Below are positions 11,290 to 22,096 of a stretch of DNA of 64,000 nt, in pieces. The notes beneath the pieces are model-generated. The model saw only the letters and a program-made list of their open reading frames with translations, had not been told where the DNA came from and ran no database searches. This DNA comes from Phytophthora hibernalis. Its lineage: Eukaryota; Oomycota; Peronosporomycetes; Peronosporales; Peronosporaceae. The position numbers were made by a program, and so were the translations under genes. The stretch spans positions 1,488,001-1,552,000 of the forward strand of contig JAAKBF010000171.1 of the NCBI GenBank assembly GCA_012656075.1. Reading direction: 5' to 3'. Each line of letters begins with the position of its first letter. Positions within the stretch are counted from its first letter, which is position 1.

Positions 11290-12017
11290 CTCTCGTTTGT
11301 AGCACGATACACATATCTGGGCGTCAGCTCCGACCAGATATGTCGGAATCGCTCAGCTTCCGACTGCAACGTAAAATCGCATTTTTATTGGATAAAATAA
11401 AATCGTTGACGTGATTCGATTCGCCAAAAACCATAGAGATGGTTTTATTGACCAAAAACGAATTAAAGACCAATCTCATTGGCTAATATGTACCATACAA
11501 AGATGAAGTTTGGTCGGAGAGACATCGTTATTCATCCATAATATTGACGGCAAAAGTGTCAAAAAAGCACTTGTTGCCGAGAAAGAATAACCACCTACGT
11601 AAATACAGGCTACTCGGTTTGATGCATGCATCGTAATTGCATCTTATTATGTGATGCATGCATCTTACTGAAGTACTGTTTTGGGTCGAAACTCGAAGTT
11701 GAATGTAGCCATGTCGAGGTCAAACTTTTGCTCTTCGTGTTGTTCTACTTGTAGTACTCATGCGGTGTTCTGACAGCGGAACGGCGCTTCGGCGGGCCGT
11801 CACTTATCCGTGAGCGCATCTGACCAATTCCGGGAGACTCCATCGAAAATAGCACAAATACAGGCGAGCCAAGTAAGAAATAAGTGCTTTCGGTCCTTCG
11901 CACACAAGGTACATCCGAAAGCTTTGGCAAGAACAGGTTTTCACGCAGCTTCGAGTTTTTCATCCGGAATGAACTTTATATAGACGATGGACGTGACTGT
12001 TGTGTTTCCTTCGCACT
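11290..12017. other. Intergenic, no recognisable gene
   Basis: Downstream of the antiporter gene. Contains two copies of the 12-bp palindrome GATGCATGCATC at 11621-11632 and 11653-11664. No open frame with a recognised family. Confidence 0.45.
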
Positions 12018-14684
12018 CTACACGATATCCGAATATGTTCGAGGAAGTCCACGCTGGACGCTACCAGCCGAGTTCAAACGAGACCGATTGCCTCCGGAAT
12101 TCCGAGACGAGCGTGACCGTACGAAGGTGTACGGATCGTTTGAGTGCGGCGACGGGAAAACGCCCAAACGAGGCGAGCGTTGAGCGTTGAAGACTGTTTC
12201 GTCGTTCGTATCGGGCTCGTCCTGCACCACGAAATGCTCGTACGCCGACATGCCGTCCCCGCGACGAGCGAACGGGTCGAATCCGGCAGCAGAAGTCCCG
12301 AACATGGACACACGGGATGGTGGGGGTGGCATCGGAAGGTTCTCTGCTGCCAATGCCTCCGCAAGCCTGTCGTAGTTAACCGAGTGGTGGTTGACGACAC
12401 TTCTGCCAAGTGCCAGACGCCGACCTTCGAGACGCATTTCAGACAACGAATGCACCGAGTCGCGGTTCATGAAGTACGAGGCTGTGGCAAAGTCACTTGT
12501 GGTGCTGATCTCCTGCGACAGCGACTCGGCAAGTTTCGGGTCGAGCAACGCCATGCGAGTTGCGATGTTTGCCAACGCGATAGACGGCTGGATAACGAGC
12601 ACGCCAAGTTCCTTGAGGTCCTTGCACAAAGTACAATCTGGGATAACAGCGATCATGCGTGGGTGTTCTTCTCCGAGTAGGGCCTTCATCGTTCGGACGT
12701 GCTCCAAGGTGCGCTGGCCGTCACCAGTGAAGATCAATACGTCTGCAGAGGACATTCCCTGCACGTGTTCGTCGCCTTCACGCTCTTTGACTTTGTTCTT
12801 AAACTGGATGAGTTCGCCCTTGGCGGGGCGCTTCAAAATTGTCTCGTTGATGGTGTGCCATTTCTCGGCTTGCTCCTGATCAAGCAGGGGCACGTTCACC
12901 CGTGCTCCGTAGAGTGACAGCTCCAGTGCAATCTCAAAGGCGATTTCGTCCTCTCCGATGACCACTGCGCTTTGAACCTTGTAGAACGGGAGCAAGGCAC
13001 GGGGTCGCCGTTTCCTTGCGTGATATTGCTGCTTGAGAGACGACTGCGTAGGAAATCTCTGCCACCATTGACGCTGGATTCATTGCCCGATACATTGGTG
13101 CCGTCTTCAGCTGGCTGGAGATCAGCCACGCGATCGTACATGCTCTCACCAGCGCGACTCAGGCCAACTGCACACAACACAGGGCCAATAATCTGGTTCA
13201 CCACCACTGCCGCCACAATAGTCGCTGCAAACTCCCGGCCCAAGCATCCGAGCTTAACGCCTTGACTTCGTTGGCCAAACCAAGCGCTACGCCAGCCTGA
13301 GGAGTCATGGTGAGCCAGAGGTTGTTGTACTGCCTCGGTGTAAGCATCAGCAGAAAGCGCCCACCCAAGTAACAGGCGATGAAAATGGACACGAAGCGCA
13401 GGCAAACGTACAGACTCATGAGTGGAATCGCGTCCACCACCTGATCCAGCTTCAATGCAGCGCCAGTCATGACGAAGAAGGGCAGGAACATGTACGGCGC
13501 CACGGTGTCCAGGATGACGTGCATGTCATGGCGGATCAATGAGTAATGGCCGGCGAGACAGGAAGCCACCATGAGAACTAGCAAAGGCTCGAACTTGACC
13601 TCCACGACAGGCCATAGGATATCACCGTCGCCTCGCTGATAGTTGTAGTGGAGATGTAGAACACGTAGCCCATCGTGAGCCAGAGGAAGCCCTTCAGGTA
13701 GAGTGACATCCTTGTCGTCCAGAACGACGGTCTCTTGGACTTGCGCTCCCCATCGGTAGATTCCACATACGCATTGTGCGGATGCGGCATGCTGTCCGGG
13801 TCCATGGACGATTCCAGGTCAAGTTTCTGGCTGTAGTTGGAGCTTATGACCGATTGAGGATCGTGGAGATCCATGTGCTCGTCCGCTGCGCTGCCCGGGA
13901 TCTTGAAGATGAGGATGATCACCAGTCCGATCAGAGCCCCAAGCAACAGGTTCGACACTACAATTGATAGCGTGAAGACCAAGTTCCCCACCGAAACCTC
14001 CAAATCTGCGCAGTAGATGGAGCACACGATCCGCGAGATGGAGAAAGAAACCAGCACGACGAACTCGGCGGTCATCGTCGCTCCCAGCATCAAGTTGGTG
14101 AATGGGCCGACACTGTTGAGCTCGATCTTGATGGCCATGACCGTGGCAGGTGAGCCCAGCACCGAGATGGAGCCGAACATAAGTGCAATCCCCAACTGGC
14201 AATTACTGATAAAGTCGTCGTAGAAGAAGGCGCTGTTGGTCACCAAATGGACCCCCGTGACGATCACCATGGCCGTCACGTAGAGCACACTGAGCAAGAT
14301 AAAAATCTGCTTGAGCTGCGGTCTCAGTTCCGGCAGGTAAATCTCCTGACCGGCTTGGAACGAGATGAAGGACAGCGCCAACGCACTCACGTAGCCCGAT
14401 AGCATGTCCACGAGCACCTTGGGCAGCAGATTGGCCACGAACGGGCCGGCGATGATCCCGATCACGAGGTAGCCGGTAATGAGCGGCAGCTTGAACAACT
14501 TGGGGAAGAAGAGACCGAGCGGATGGGCAGCTACCAGCACCACGATGAAGGCCAAGGCGTACTGCAGCGTGTCCACAGTGTTATCCCACGAGTTAAAGGG
14601 AACCGTAGCGTCATCTTCGCTGGCTGCAACAGCTTGGCCCACCTGTGTCACCACCAAAACCGGTAGTAGCAACCGCGACACCAT
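12018..14684 (-). CDS. CPA2/Kef-type monovalent cation/H+ antiporter, with three single-base frame changes
   Basis: Predicted membrane antiporter exchanging Na+ or K+ for H+. From the ATG at 14684 there is a signal-like hydrophobic start (MVSRLLLPVLVVTQVGQAVA), then about twelve hydrophobic segments typical of a Na+/H+ exchanger domain (for example LITGYLVIGIIAGPFVANLL and ALMFGSISVLGSPATVMAIK). A nucleotide-binding TrkA-N-like segment follows (SAVVIGEDEIAFEIALELSL) and a Ser-rich tail ends TYSDIV. A cytosolic loop of about 60 residues (SAADEHMDLHDPQ...) splits the membrane part. Frames change at about 13610, 13237 and 13002, each explained by one missing base in a G/C run (GG, GG, GGGG on the + strand). 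Restoring one base at each gives continuous family-like sequence of about 890 residues. No introns seen. Substrate ion is not determinable. Confidence 0.85.
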
Positions 14685-14740
14685 GAATTAACCCTGTGAA
14701 ACGACCGCCAACCAAAGCGACTTAACTGCTCTCTGGGTGA

Positions 14741-14751
14741 TTCAGAAATGA
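14741..14751 (-). promoter_or_regulatory. Candidate initiator of the antiporter gene
   Basis: GTCATTTCTGAA on the - strand fits the oomycete Inr (YTCANTTYN) about 60 bases before the ATG at 14684. Inference from position and consensus. Confidence 0.4.
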
Positions 14752-14888
14752 CCTTCTGAGTTGGCAGAAGAGAAACGCAGGAGCCCATCTTGAAGCTGAC
14801 TGCACCTGTCGTCATGACGTCGCGACATATGTACGTTCGGCACCACCAAACTTGATATACAAAACAGGCGATGGCCCATCAATCAATA

Positions 14889-14920
14889 AAGTGCAGGCCT
14901 ATTTTAATAGGCCTGCACTT
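14889..14920. repeat. 32-bp palindrome next to the MULE
   Basis: Perfect 15-base arms AAGTGCAGGCCTATT / AATAGGCCTGCACTT around a TT centre, ending 8 bases before the MULE end. Only four bases (TTCC-free spacer AAAATAAT) separate it from the MULE terminus; it includes the first base of the left target duplication. Confidence 0.9.
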
Positions 14921-14928
14921 AAAATAAT

Positions 14929-15015
14929 GGAAAATTCCAAAGGGGGACTCGAATCGAAATACATTTTCAAAGAGGGACTCGATAATTACGCTGTCTATAA
15001 AAGCTAGCTTTTACT
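14929..15015 (+). repeat. Left terminal inverted repeat of the MULE
   Basis: Pairs with 17821-17907. The outer end reads GG where the right end has GGG (as CCC), and an internal G run is one longer. The same end sequence occurs on the short element at 38142-38578. Confidence 0.9.
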
Positions 15016-15082
15016 ACCGTAAGCCTCTTATAATTACCCGAGCCTCTGTGAACCTGTTTTCAGCCTCCACCACCAGATCAAA

Positions 15083-17100
15083 ATGGCCGCCGGTGAAGAC
15101 GATACGGGCGATGCAGAGCTAGATGGTCTGCGTCAGCAGAGGTGGAGAACCGTAAAGGACGCTGTTGCTGCAATTAAAGCTTACGCATTAGCGCTTGGTA
15201 AGCGGGTTGTTGTTAGCAAGACAGGTGGTACGCTTAAAGACGTTCGCTGTTCTAGTGGGGCGTCTTGTACCTGGTTCGTAAAATTGTCGGTGTCAAAGAG
15301 GAAACATCAACAGAACAACTGGCACGTGACAACAACCAATCTCAAGCATATCAACTGCACGTCGACTGCGAAACCCTCTGCTCATCAACTAACTGCATCG
15401 TCAGTGCTGCGGTCTGCTGTAGTTGCTGACGCCAGCATCTCTGCGTCGGCGATGGCTGGGCAGCTGCAGGAAGCGTCCAAGTTGATATGCAGTACCAGCA
15501 TGCTATACAGAGTGAAGGATATTGTACTTCGTGAGGTCTTCTAAGAAGACGAGCAGTCTATCAAATACCTGCCGTGGTATCTTGAAGCATTTGCGAAGTG
15601 CAACATCGGCGTTTTCAGCGACATTCAGCGTGACGGAGAAGGTCACTTTGTTCGTGCGATGACCGCCTTGGATCCTGCATGGTTTCGTAGCGACCAAGGA
15701 ATTTTGGGGTGGATGCAGCTCACATGAAGAACCGCCAATATAATGGGGTGCAAATTGTGTTAGTTGCACGGGATGGAAATCTCCAGAACCGCGTAGCAGC
15801 CGTGGCGGTAGCTCCGCTGGAGGATCACTCCAACTATTTTTGGTTCTTCAAAGCACTTCTTTTCCATGGGTTTCCACTTCGTGATGTGCCAGTTTTTCTG
15901 ACCGCCATGCCGGCATCATTTCAGCTTCGGACGAGCTAAAGATAAAAAATCTTTTTGCACAAGACATCTCATCGGTACGATAGTATTGCATCGAAGGATA
16001 TGGTGTTTGATGCTTACAAATGCGTATTGTACTCACAGGAAATATGCGAGCTGACAAAAAGTGAAGCTTGCTGTGTGCCATGAGGCAATGGTTTGGCGCG
16101 CGCAAGCTGCAAATACGCCAGCCGAGTACAAAGCTGCCATACAAGATTTGAGTGATGCGAATGTCCCTGCCGGGGAATATTTGAACGCGGTGGAGCTGAA
16201 GAAGTGGGCTCTGCATCCATACTACAAGACCCAACCCTCTATGGATGGAGAACTACCAACTTTGTTGAAAGCGAGCAGGCAAAATCGTTGCGGCTAAAGC
16301 CGAGGAAGCTACTGCCTTACGGCTACTTCCGTGCGTACACCAAAATGCGACTTTCAGGGCTTTATAGTTTCTAAAACCAGAAACCAGTTTAAAAACTGGA
16401 ACGTCAGGTAAGGCTTAATTGCAAGACCACTTCGTCCCAAGCAAGTGGTCAATGAAGACTAAACCCAACACCAATACATGTACCGTACCCCTAAGTTGAA
16501 ACCATTTTCTTCCCTTGAAGCCACCGACAACTATCTCATGATGACCGAGGCGCATCTTCGTCTCTGTCAAGGCAAAACATGGACAGCCTCTGGTCGAATC
16601 ACAACACCTCGATCGGAAAACAAGTTCCAGTGTGAGCTTAAGCAGATGCCGCTGTTCTCTGTTTCGTTCAGCTCGGACGAAGTTGCATACACCAGTCGAA
16701 TGGGTCACGGGGACAAGCCAAGTGAGGTGAAATTATCTCCGTCATCATGCTCATGTGTGTCTTGGTTACAGCAAGGGATCCCGTGTCGCCACCTCTTGGC
16801 CGTCAAAATGCAGACGACCGGAGGTCTGGAGGATGTGTTTCAATTGTTTTCTAGCTGCTACACCGTTGCTCAATATGCGAAAAATCAGCGTCCCATTGCG
16901 CTCCCGGACGACTTGGAAAAAGAGCAGATGAAACCTTGACACCTGCACTTTATCAACGGCAGGCTGGACGGCCCCGTAAACGGAGAATTTGTTCGCGTGG
17001 TGAATGTGGTGAGTCTACACGGATCCGTAAGCTTTACAAGTGCGGCAAATGCGGCATCGCAGATGGTCACAACAAGGCATCGTGTACTGGCCGAACTTGA
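15083..17100 (+). pseudogene. MULE transposase with SWIM zinc finger, broken
   Basis: DDE-type transposase. The ATG at 15083 (MAAGEDDTGDAELDGLRQQR) opens a FLYWCH/FAR1-like N-terminal DNA-binding region. An in-frame TAA stands at 15542. The catalytic region follows: first Asp in VDAAHMKNRQYNG (about 15710), second Asp in SDRHAGIISASDELK (about 15900), and the Glu in TNFVESEQAK (about 16260). The SWIM finger CSCVSWLQQGIPCRHLLAVK is at about 16750-16810 (C-x-C-xn-C-x-H). A Cys/His knuckle CGKCGIADGHNKASC follows at about 17041-17085. Frame changes occur at about 15706 (one G missing in a GGGG run), 15900, 16060 and 16230-16480. As read it cannot make a full enzyme. Confidence 0.85.
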
Positions 17101-17148
17101 CATACACAAAGAAGAATTAGGAGAAGTGTATACTTCGATTATGACGGC

Positions 17149-17760
17149 TTAGTCTTGTTTCTCTGCGTTCGCCGTGGTGAACACGATCTTTCCCAGTAGT
17201 CGTGTCCTAGACACCGGCAGGACTTGGTACAGCAGTCCTTCGGGTACATCTTGTCGTTGACAAAGATCGGGTGCAGCCACATCTTCACCATGCGCGTTCA
17301 TCCGGAACTCACCATACAGCTTGTTCTCGTCGTTGGCCGAGTTACGCGTGAAGATCAAGATCATGTGTAACTGGTCGTTGATGTTGCCGTACACGCTGGC
17401 CTGAACGACCACGTCCGTGCCCTTGAGACCCGTTATCTTCTTGATATCACGGTACTTGACGGCGCGCGGGATATTCCACTAGCGAAAAACGGCCTCGATG
17501 TCATGCGCATCTGCTCTAACGTGTCCGACGAGAACGACTTGTCGCGCTTCTCGCACGCCTTCTTGTACTTTTGCACCAGCTCTGCCAGCACCATGTCGCC
17601 GAACGGTTGCAGCCGTCGGCGGTAGCAGTCGTGGCGGTCGCCGCACACCCTTGGTGATTTCGTAGTTCAGGGACCGGTTCGGCACCGTGTACATCATGTC
17701 GGGCATCGAGATGGGCACGCCCGAGTACACCAACCGTACACGTACACGACCGGGGGCACG
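17149..17760 (-). pseudogene. Non-transposase coding-like segment inside the MULE
   Basis: The - strand between the transposase 3' end and the right terminal repeat is GC-rich and protein-like in three successive frames. It contains YSGVPISMPDMMYTVPNRSL, FGDMVLAELVQKYKKACEKR, PRAVKYRDIKKITGLKGTDV and YGNINDQLHMILIFTRNSAN, ending TTANAEKQD at 17149. I do not recognise the family. It is convergent with the transposase and lacks transposase motifs, so a captured host fragment (Pack-MULE style) is the likeliest reading. It could instead be a second element-encoded protein. At least two frame changes (near 17650 and 17480) break it. Confidence 0.45.
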
Positions 17761-17820
17761 CTCAGTAGCGCCAGCAATGTCAGCAACGGTCGGGGATCCA
17801 CGGCAGATTGGAATAGGCTT

Positions 17821-17907
17821 AGTAAAAGCTAGCTTTTATAGACAGCGTAATTATCGAGTCCCTCTTTGAAAATGTATTTCGATTCGAGTCCCCTTTGGAA
17901 TTTTCCC
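17821..17907 (-). repeat. Right terminal inverted repeat of the MULE
   Basis: Reverse complement of 14929-15015, ending TTTTCCC at 17907 and followed by the target duplication TAAAATAAT. Confidence 0.9.
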
Positions 17908-17916
17908 TAAAATAAT

Positions 17917-18307
17917 AGTGTTGCGAAGTTTGATGATGATAGATCCCCAATGTCTTTGCTGCTGAATGAGGAAGATGGACGCTTCAAAAGCCCACCGCAC
18001 GTCCATCTCCGAGGGTTGCTTGAATGTTTCCTCTGACTCTCTCTCATAACTTCCTTCATGGCGGCGAACAGCTCTCTAGATGCGGGTGTGTCACGGTCTC
18101 TTTTGGTTAATCGCTTCAACCGCAGATTAATGCAAAGCGTGCATGATAAGAAAGGATGGCGACAAAGTTTTTGAATTCGTCTGCTTCAAATGTCAACTTC
18201 AGTGGTCGTGAAGATCAGGAGCCTTTGCTCATTTCTGAAGTTCCCAGAAGAAGCACCCGACGTATGAGGTGCTCAACTGGCGAAAACTGACGATGTTGGG
18301 AGATCCG
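17917..18307. other. Intergenic, no recognisable gene
   Basis: Short frames only. Lies between the MULE and the 3' end of the EF-hand gene. Confidence 0.45.
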
Positions 18308-19640
18308 TCAGTCCTTGCGGGTGGGTCGGTCCTGCATATCTCGTAGTCTCCGCTTCCGTGCACGTTCAAGCCTCTCCTCTTGGCTGAGAGGCTTTCGGGA
18401 CCCGACAGGAACGATGTTCTTCTTCTTGCCATTAGTTTTGCCCTTGGTGGGCACAGCTGCCTTCTTCATTCGCCGCGCTCGTTCCTCGTCCGAGTCGCTA
18501 TCGCTGTCGCTGGACTGTTCATCGTCGATGATGTACAGCTTCCGTCGACACGGGCAGCACGTGTAGTACATGCACCCCATTCGGATGCGAATCGCCTGGT
18601 CCTGCCGCTTCAGCTTCGCGATGCGCTCCATTTCGTCCCTCTTCGCTGCTAGAGCTTCATCGGTCATGTCCTCGACATTTTCTGCTGCTGTCTCGTTCAC
18701 AAGCTTCTCGTGGTGTTCAGCGACCAGCTCTTCGATCTTGCGCTCCCACCACTTCTCGCCCAGCGTGAAGATTTTCATGTTCTGCTGGATACGGAAGGCG
18801 GGGTACAGCAGACTCGGGAACTGCGAGTTGAGCTGTTTGAACTCGGCGAAGTCGATCTTTCCATCGCCGTTGAAGTCGAAGTTCTTGAGCGCCTGCTTCA
18901 TGTTGCTGGTCTGCTCGTCTTCGTGCAGGATTTCCAGCAGGTACGTCAACTCTCGCCCTCGATCGTGCCGTTCTTGTCATCATCGAAGACGTTGAAGCAG
19001 ACTGTACAAGTAGAAGGGTGAGCGTTGAGCAATTGATGCGATCTCCACGTTAACTTACACTTGAGCATGTCTTCCTTGTTCAGGAGGCAGAACTTTCCGA
19101 GTGCTTCAACATATTCGCTAAAGTCCAAGACGCCACTATTGTCATCGTCTGTGGCGAGAAAAGTAAGCGTGAGAAGCTCTGTGGTGCAAACAGAAGAGAG
19201 TAGAAGCGCTGCGTACCGATCAGAGCAAAGATTGCATCGCCAAATTCTGAGTGCTTCTCATCAATAGAGGAGTAAAACTCGCTCCGATCGATCGTGCCGC
19301 TCTTGCTGCATTATCGCATCAGACGTGAGCGCTGTCAGCTCTGCACAGATTATCAGATATGGACTCACGGCCGGTGTTGTTACTGCATGTTGAGCAGACA
19401 ATCACTGTCAATACAGCGCAGGACAACAACGCATTCCAATCAAAAGTCATGCTCACCTCTTTATCGTATCGCGAGAACTTGCCGTAGAGCACACCGAGGT
19501 CCTTGGAAGTCACTGCAGTTGCATTAAGTAAGTACTCAACGGAGGAGTAAGCACCATCGCCACTTACGCTTAAGCTTAGTGATCATGTGCTGCATACGCT
19601 CATCGGGTACAGGCACCTGGTTGCTGAGTATTCCACCCAT
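18308..19640 (-). CDS. N-myristoylation-type EF-hand Ca2+-binding protein, five exons
   Basis: Predicted membrane-tethered calcium sensor of about 330 residues. Proposed exons: 19640-19568, 19512-19457, 19301-19217, 19148-19059 and 19001-18308, with GT-AG introns of 55-155 bases. The start MGGILSNQVP has Gly2 and Ser6, the N-myristoylation pattern. EF-hand loops read from YDKE/SGTIDRSEF (one residue short across the splice), DDDNSGVLDFSEY, DDDKNGTIEGE and DFNGDGKIDFAEF. After these come a charged helix (KWWERKIEELVAEHHEKLV), a Cys-rich patch CMYYTCCPCRRK that could be palmitoylated, an acidic Ser run and a basic tail ending DRPTRKD. One base is missing near 18952, inside the third loop. Its 3' neighbour is the MULE; its 5' neighbour is a lipid kinase on the same strand. 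Confidence 0.75.
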
Positions 19641-19799
19641 GACTATGTTGCAGCAGTTCACAGCAAGGTGCACAAACAATATTCGAGCCGAGAAGTAAAG
19701 GGTAAAATGGCTAATAACGTGGAGCCGTTACTATTGTTTTCAAGGGACCGCAACACCGACTCCAGTTCCTTGAAATGGTAATTCGATCATCACCCCAAC

Positions 19800-21539
19800 T
19801 TAGTTGTCGTCCTTGCTCTGCCAGCGAGGAACGGCCATGATACGAGCCAGACCACGGTGGACCTGTGCCTCCAGGTAGGGGCCATCCACCACCTCGCCAT
19901 CCACGCACATGAGGTCGGTAGCCCGCTCCGGCACCAGCTTGAACGCTCGTGTACGCACCTGCTGCACACCCTTCTTGTCCATGTGATCGCCCGTCTCGAT
20001 GGCCAACATCATCGCGAGCAGATCCTTGCGCGGGTGTGCGCCGTCCATGAAGGTTATGTAGTTGTATCCGTCGTCAAACTCGGCGCCAGGGGCAATGTGG
20101 GCATCGGAAGCCGCGTGGGAAACGTTCATCACCCATACGATGCGGAAATGACCATCCAGCTCCTTCCAATTACCGCCCTTTGCCACTGCCTTCTCTGTGT
20201 TGCCTGCGTCCTCCTTTGATTCTTCAGGCTCAGTAGCTGTAGGAGGGCCTTGGCCTTCACCATCGAACAGATCCATCGTCGGGCGGCCCGTTGATTTGGG
20301 GTCGTGTGTCTCGAAGTAGTGTGTGGGCTCTTCATTTTCGCCTTCCTCCAAATACCAGATCTTTCCCGGGTACTCCGGTCTCTGAAAAACGAGCTGGTTC
20401 ACGAATGCAACCGTGAAACGAAGTCCTCCCAGCATCCGCAGCTTCTCAGAGCCAATGTCCACATCAGCGATAGAGGCCCACTCCAGGGACAGGAACGAGT
20501 ACGTCGTTTCCTTTCCGTTACGAACGGAGGTGATATCCAGGTCGTGCGGCATGCCCTTGGCCAAGATATACGCAGCATTCACCGGTTTGCCCTTCTCTTC
20601 ACTCTGGTGGGCAATCGAATGAGCCAGACCATTACCCGAACCACCAGGAATGATACCGATCGGCTGTCGGATGGCCTCATTCCAGTCTGACCGCTTCATC
20701 AACCCCTGCACGACTGCAAACGCCCAAAACTACCATGAGCCTCACAAACACAACATGTAGCTGTCTCAACGTACTCTCGTAGAGACTGCCGTCTCCACCC
20801 ACTGCAACGACACAGTCATAGACGCCCAATGGCATCTCCATGACCACCTCCATGGCGTGGTTGGCATGTTCCATGACCTTGAGCTCCGCGTCCACATTCG
20901 CAAACTTGAACACCGGCGCCACCTTGTTCTCGTAAATCTGTAGAGCTCGACCTGCAAGTATGAACGAATCAACCCTCCACCCGCCACTCTTCTCTTCAAC
21001 CTCTAGTCCCTACCTGGCCCACTAACTGGGTTCAGCAGCACTAGAAACTTGCGTGGACTGGAGTCCTGCACCTGCAACGTCTCGAGACTCTCTGCACTCT
21101 GCACGACCTGCTGGTTCCTCGGGTCGGCCACGTAGTTGATCAGTTTCTGCAGTTGCAGCACGTGCTGCAGGTGTTTCCCACTGAAGCGGAAGAAGAGCTC
21201 GCTGGTTCTCCTCTTCTTCAACGTCTTGGGCTTGTAGCTCTTGCACACGCAGGCGAAGAGGCCCAAAAGGAACTGGTCCTCATCCTTGACGGTATTAAGT
21301 TCCACAGATGCTTGCACTTGTTCTCCGTCGGCCGTGAGCACGTGGGCGCCCAATACGTCGCCCCACGGCAACTTGAGCGGCTGCAGCTTCGAGTCCACGA
21401 CACAATGCGACGGTGAGAGGCGCAGCTGCACGGCTTCGTGGCTGCTGCCCCTCCATAGAGACTTGTGCACTTGCTCCAGCTGCAGCTCGGCCAGGAGCGA
21501 GGGCAGAGGCCTGGGGCGGGGGCTGGAGGTCGATGACAT
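19800..21539 (-). CDS. Sphingosine kinase / diacylglycerol-kinase-family lipid kinase, three exons
   Basis: Transfers phosphate from ATP to a sphingoid base or similar lipid. Exons 21539-21014, 20951-20775 and 20713-19800 join in frame to 538 codons with GT-AG introns of 62 and 61 bases, which supports the structure. The N-terminal part (SLWRGSSHEAVQLRLSPSHC) is a pleckstrin-like region as in sphingosine and ceramide kinases. The catalytic domain starts KFLVLLNPVSGPGR, then has VAVGGDGSLYE (the GGDG nucleotide loop) and GIIPGGSGNGLAHSIAHQ (second glycine motif). The C-terminal domain has FLSLEWASIADVDIGSEKLR and ends MAVPRWQSKDDN. The start at 21539 (MSSTSSPRPRP) is preferred because an initiator lies about 35 bases upstream. 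No frame break was found. Sphingosine versus other lipid substrate cannot be decided. Confidence 0.88.
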
Positions 21540-21569
21540 GGACAACTGGAGCTCTGCAGGTCTTGAGGC

Positions 21570-21584
21570 AACTTGCAAAGTGAC
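21570..21584 (-). promoter_or_regulatory. Initiator of the lipid kinase gene
   Basis: GTCACTTTGCAAGTT on the - strand fits the oomycete Inr plus flanking region (CTCATTYYNCAWTTT-like), 31-45 bases before the ATG at 21539. Confidence 0.5.
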
Positions 21585-21963
21585 GAGCGATTAAGTCGGC
21601 GGATAAACTTTATCCGATAAAATCACTTATAGTTTGTAAGGGAGATGATTACGGACCCGACCAATTGCGTGGCGTTGCACTTTATGGAAGGCAGGGGTCA
21701 AGTTGACTTTACAAGTATGGCTCGACAATAGCGGAAGAAGCCGAAGCTATTCGCATTAAAATGTATGTACCTGCGCCGATGAATTGCCGGTGTCTTGTCT
21801 TGAGGGTTGCCACGCGTTGACTCCGAGATGCCGCAGCCGTTCTGATAGGATCAAGTGGCGGTGAAGGCCTACCGCCATCGTCAACCCGCAGCTGGTATTA
21901 ATAGAGTCGATAGCACTGAAGACCCGCTCAATCCGATAAATTGGTCGAATTCGTAGAAGTACA

Positions 21964-22010
21964 TGTATTTTAATGTCGCCACGGTGGTATTAAAATACAC
22001 CCGTGGCGAC
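21964..22010. repeat. Interleaved inverted repeats (pseudoknot-like order)
   Basis: Arm A TGTATTTTAAT (21964-21974) and arm B GTCGCCACGG (21975-21984) are followed by their complements in the same order: A' ATTAAAATACA (21989-21999) and B' CCGTGGCGAC (22001-22010). All four arms match perfectly. Confidence 0.85.
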
Positions 22011-22047
22011 ACAATCGAACGTGGGCGCTTTTTGTTGATCTATCCGC

Positions 22048-22096
22048 GATCACCAATTATTAATATCAGATCGTCATATTATAATAATCGGTGATC
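22048..22096. repeat. AT-rich imperfect palindrome
   Basis: GATCACCAATTATTAATAT (22048-22066) pairs with ATATTATAATAATCGGTGATC (22076-22096) with a few mismatches. Confidence 0.7.

Larger units (their letters stand above)
14929..17907 (+). mobile_element. Complete Mutator-like element (MULE), 2,979 bp
   Basis: Terminal inverted repeats of 87 bp lie at 14929-15015 and 17821-17907, starting GGAAAATTCCAAAGGG and ending ...AAAAGCTAGCTTTTACT. They are nearly identical. The 9-bp direct repeat TAAAATAAT flanks both ends (14920-14928 and 17908-17916), which is the target duplication length of MULEs. Inside are a transposase with SWIM zinc finger (+ strand) and a convergent - strand coding-like segment that is not transposase. 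The near-identical ends and perfect target duplication indicate recent insertion, although the transposase has breaks. It lies 0.25 kb upstream of the antiporter start. Confidence 0.9.
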
